This document shows, piece after piece, positions 63,546 through 64,000 of a stretch of DNA of 64,000 nt. The DNA is from Pseudomonadota bacterium (lineage in GTDB: Bacteria > Pseudomonadota > Alphaproteobacteria > Reyranellales > Reyranellaceae), in assembly GCA_018242505.1 (NCBI GenBank), contig JAFEBU010000045.1, forward strand, positions 1 through 64,000. The letters run 5' to 3'. The notes beneath the pieces were generated by a model that worked only from the letters and a program-made list of their open reading frames with translations, did not search any database and was not told where the DNA came from. The translations under genes were made by a program, and so were the position numbers. Positions within the stretch are counted from its first letter, which is position 1. Each line of letters opens with the position of its first letter.

Positions 63546-64000
63546 ATGAAATGCCTTTTTTCCGCGGCCTTGGTTGCTGCGATCGCAGGCCTTGCGGCCT
63601 CAGCGCTGGCTCAGACCGCGACCAAGCCGCCGCACCGTCCGCCGGTCGCCAAAGCCACCAAAGTCGCCGCTCGGGGGCCGGCCCATCCGACACTGCGTGC
63701 CGCAGCCCACGCCAAGCCGCGCCCCGCTGTCCATCATCCCGTGTTCGTTCCGCCGCCGCCGGTCATCGAGCTCGACGAGATGGCGGTCAATCCCGATCTG
63801 CCGACGGTGCTCGATGGCGAGACACGGGATCGCTACCGTCGCATCTTCCAGGATCAGGCGGCGGGCCGATGGGGCGAGGCTGACGCCGAGATCGCACGGC
63901 TTAGCGACAAGACACTGATGGGCTATGTCGGCGCCCAGCGCCTGCTGTCGCCGCACTATGCCGCCCGCTACGAGCAGCTCGCCGCGTGGCTGCAGGACTA
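63546..64000 (+). CDS. Soluble lytic murein transglycosylase, N-terminal part (partial)
   Basis: The first 151 residues are present; the gene runs off the right edge. MKCLFSAALVAAIAGLAASALA is a signal peptide. A long Pro/Ala/His-rich linker (about 23-75) follows. The segment QAAGRWGEADAEIARLSDKTLMGYVGAQRLLSP and the following Tyr-Glu-Leu helix match the start of the helical U domain of Slt70-like enzymes. The catalytic domain would lie beyond the window. It would cleave peptidoglycan in the periplasm. Confidence 0.75.
   Translation, partial: MKCLFSAALVAAIAGLAASALAQTATKPPHRPPVAKATKVAARGPAHPTLRAAAHAKPRPAVHHPVFVPPPPVIELDEMAVNPDLPTVLDGETRDRYRRIFQDQAAGRWGEADAEIARLSDKTLMGYVGAQRLLSPHYAARYEQLAAWLQD

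Noticed and set aside
61429..63549. 706-codon plus-strand frame opposite the CDO-rhodanese gene
   Set aside because: The minus-strand protein has clear domains and motifs; the plus frame is a shadow.

Overview
The window reads as a GC-rich alphaproteobacterial chromosome. The evidence is the split F0 stator genes (b' and b) in the order atpI-atpB-atpE-atpF'-atpF, the order ispH-thrB-rnhA, a split P-protein glycine cleavage operon behind a glycine riboswitch, and many Bug/TctC solute-binding proteins with CoA-transferases, as in environmental genera such as Reyranella or Bradyrhizobium relatives. The genus is inference; no 16S gene is present.

Positions 1-12939 hold a catabolic cluster. A partial branched-chain-type ABC binding protein diverges from an SDR, a family III CoA-transferase, a CitE-like lyase, a Bug binding protein, a second CoA-transferase, an HSL-family esterase, a second SDR and two MaoC hydratases. 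Two IclR regulators follow on the minus strand, then a divergent Baeyer-Villiger monooxygenase. The set looks like oxygenation of a ketone, ester or lactone opening, CoA activation, hydration and retro-aldol/Claisen cleavage. A 14-bp near-palindrome shared by the divergent promoter and the region upstream of the first IclR gene suggests one regulon.

Positions 12940-17483 hold a strong terminator, a decayed GlsB/YeaQ-type membrane protein gene and a large autotransporter whose terminal beta-strand motif lies out of frame. Positions 17484-28421 form a second catabolic region: alpha/beta hydrolase, AA_synth (DUF1185) protein and Asp-box repeat protein on the minus strand; on the plus strand, three Bug proteins, three beta-class-like GST paralogues, an ABC binding protein plus the remnant of another, a cyclase-family protein and a GntR/FadR regulator. 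Positions 28600-29590 are debris beside tRNA-Ser(GGA): an FAD-monooxygenase tail, a truncated membrane protein, an IS630 transposase tail and a serine-recombinase head.

From about 29700 the window is mostly core genome: lepA, pheT, pheS, rplT, rpmI, an SDR, infC, thrS, a glycosyltransferase, a hydrolase, an epimerase, TPR and secreted proteins, rnhA-thrB-ispH, a dual CDGSH protein, a lipoprotein, a TRAP transporter, a divergent Fe-S oxidoreductase subunit, riboswitch-gcvT-gcvH-gcvPA-gcvPB, a luciferase-like oxidoreductase, the F0 ATP synthase operon, a cysteine-dioxygenase/four-rhodanese fusion and the start of a lytic transglycosylase.

Points of most interest are the shared IclR-type operator, the decayed SBP copy in the GST/SBP array, the tRNA-side debris island, an in-frame Phe-rich extension of pheS overlapping a terminator, the CDO-rhodanese fusion, and several frame breaks at G/C runs that may be real decay or sequencing error. 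No CRISPR array, prophage or clear defence system was seen.
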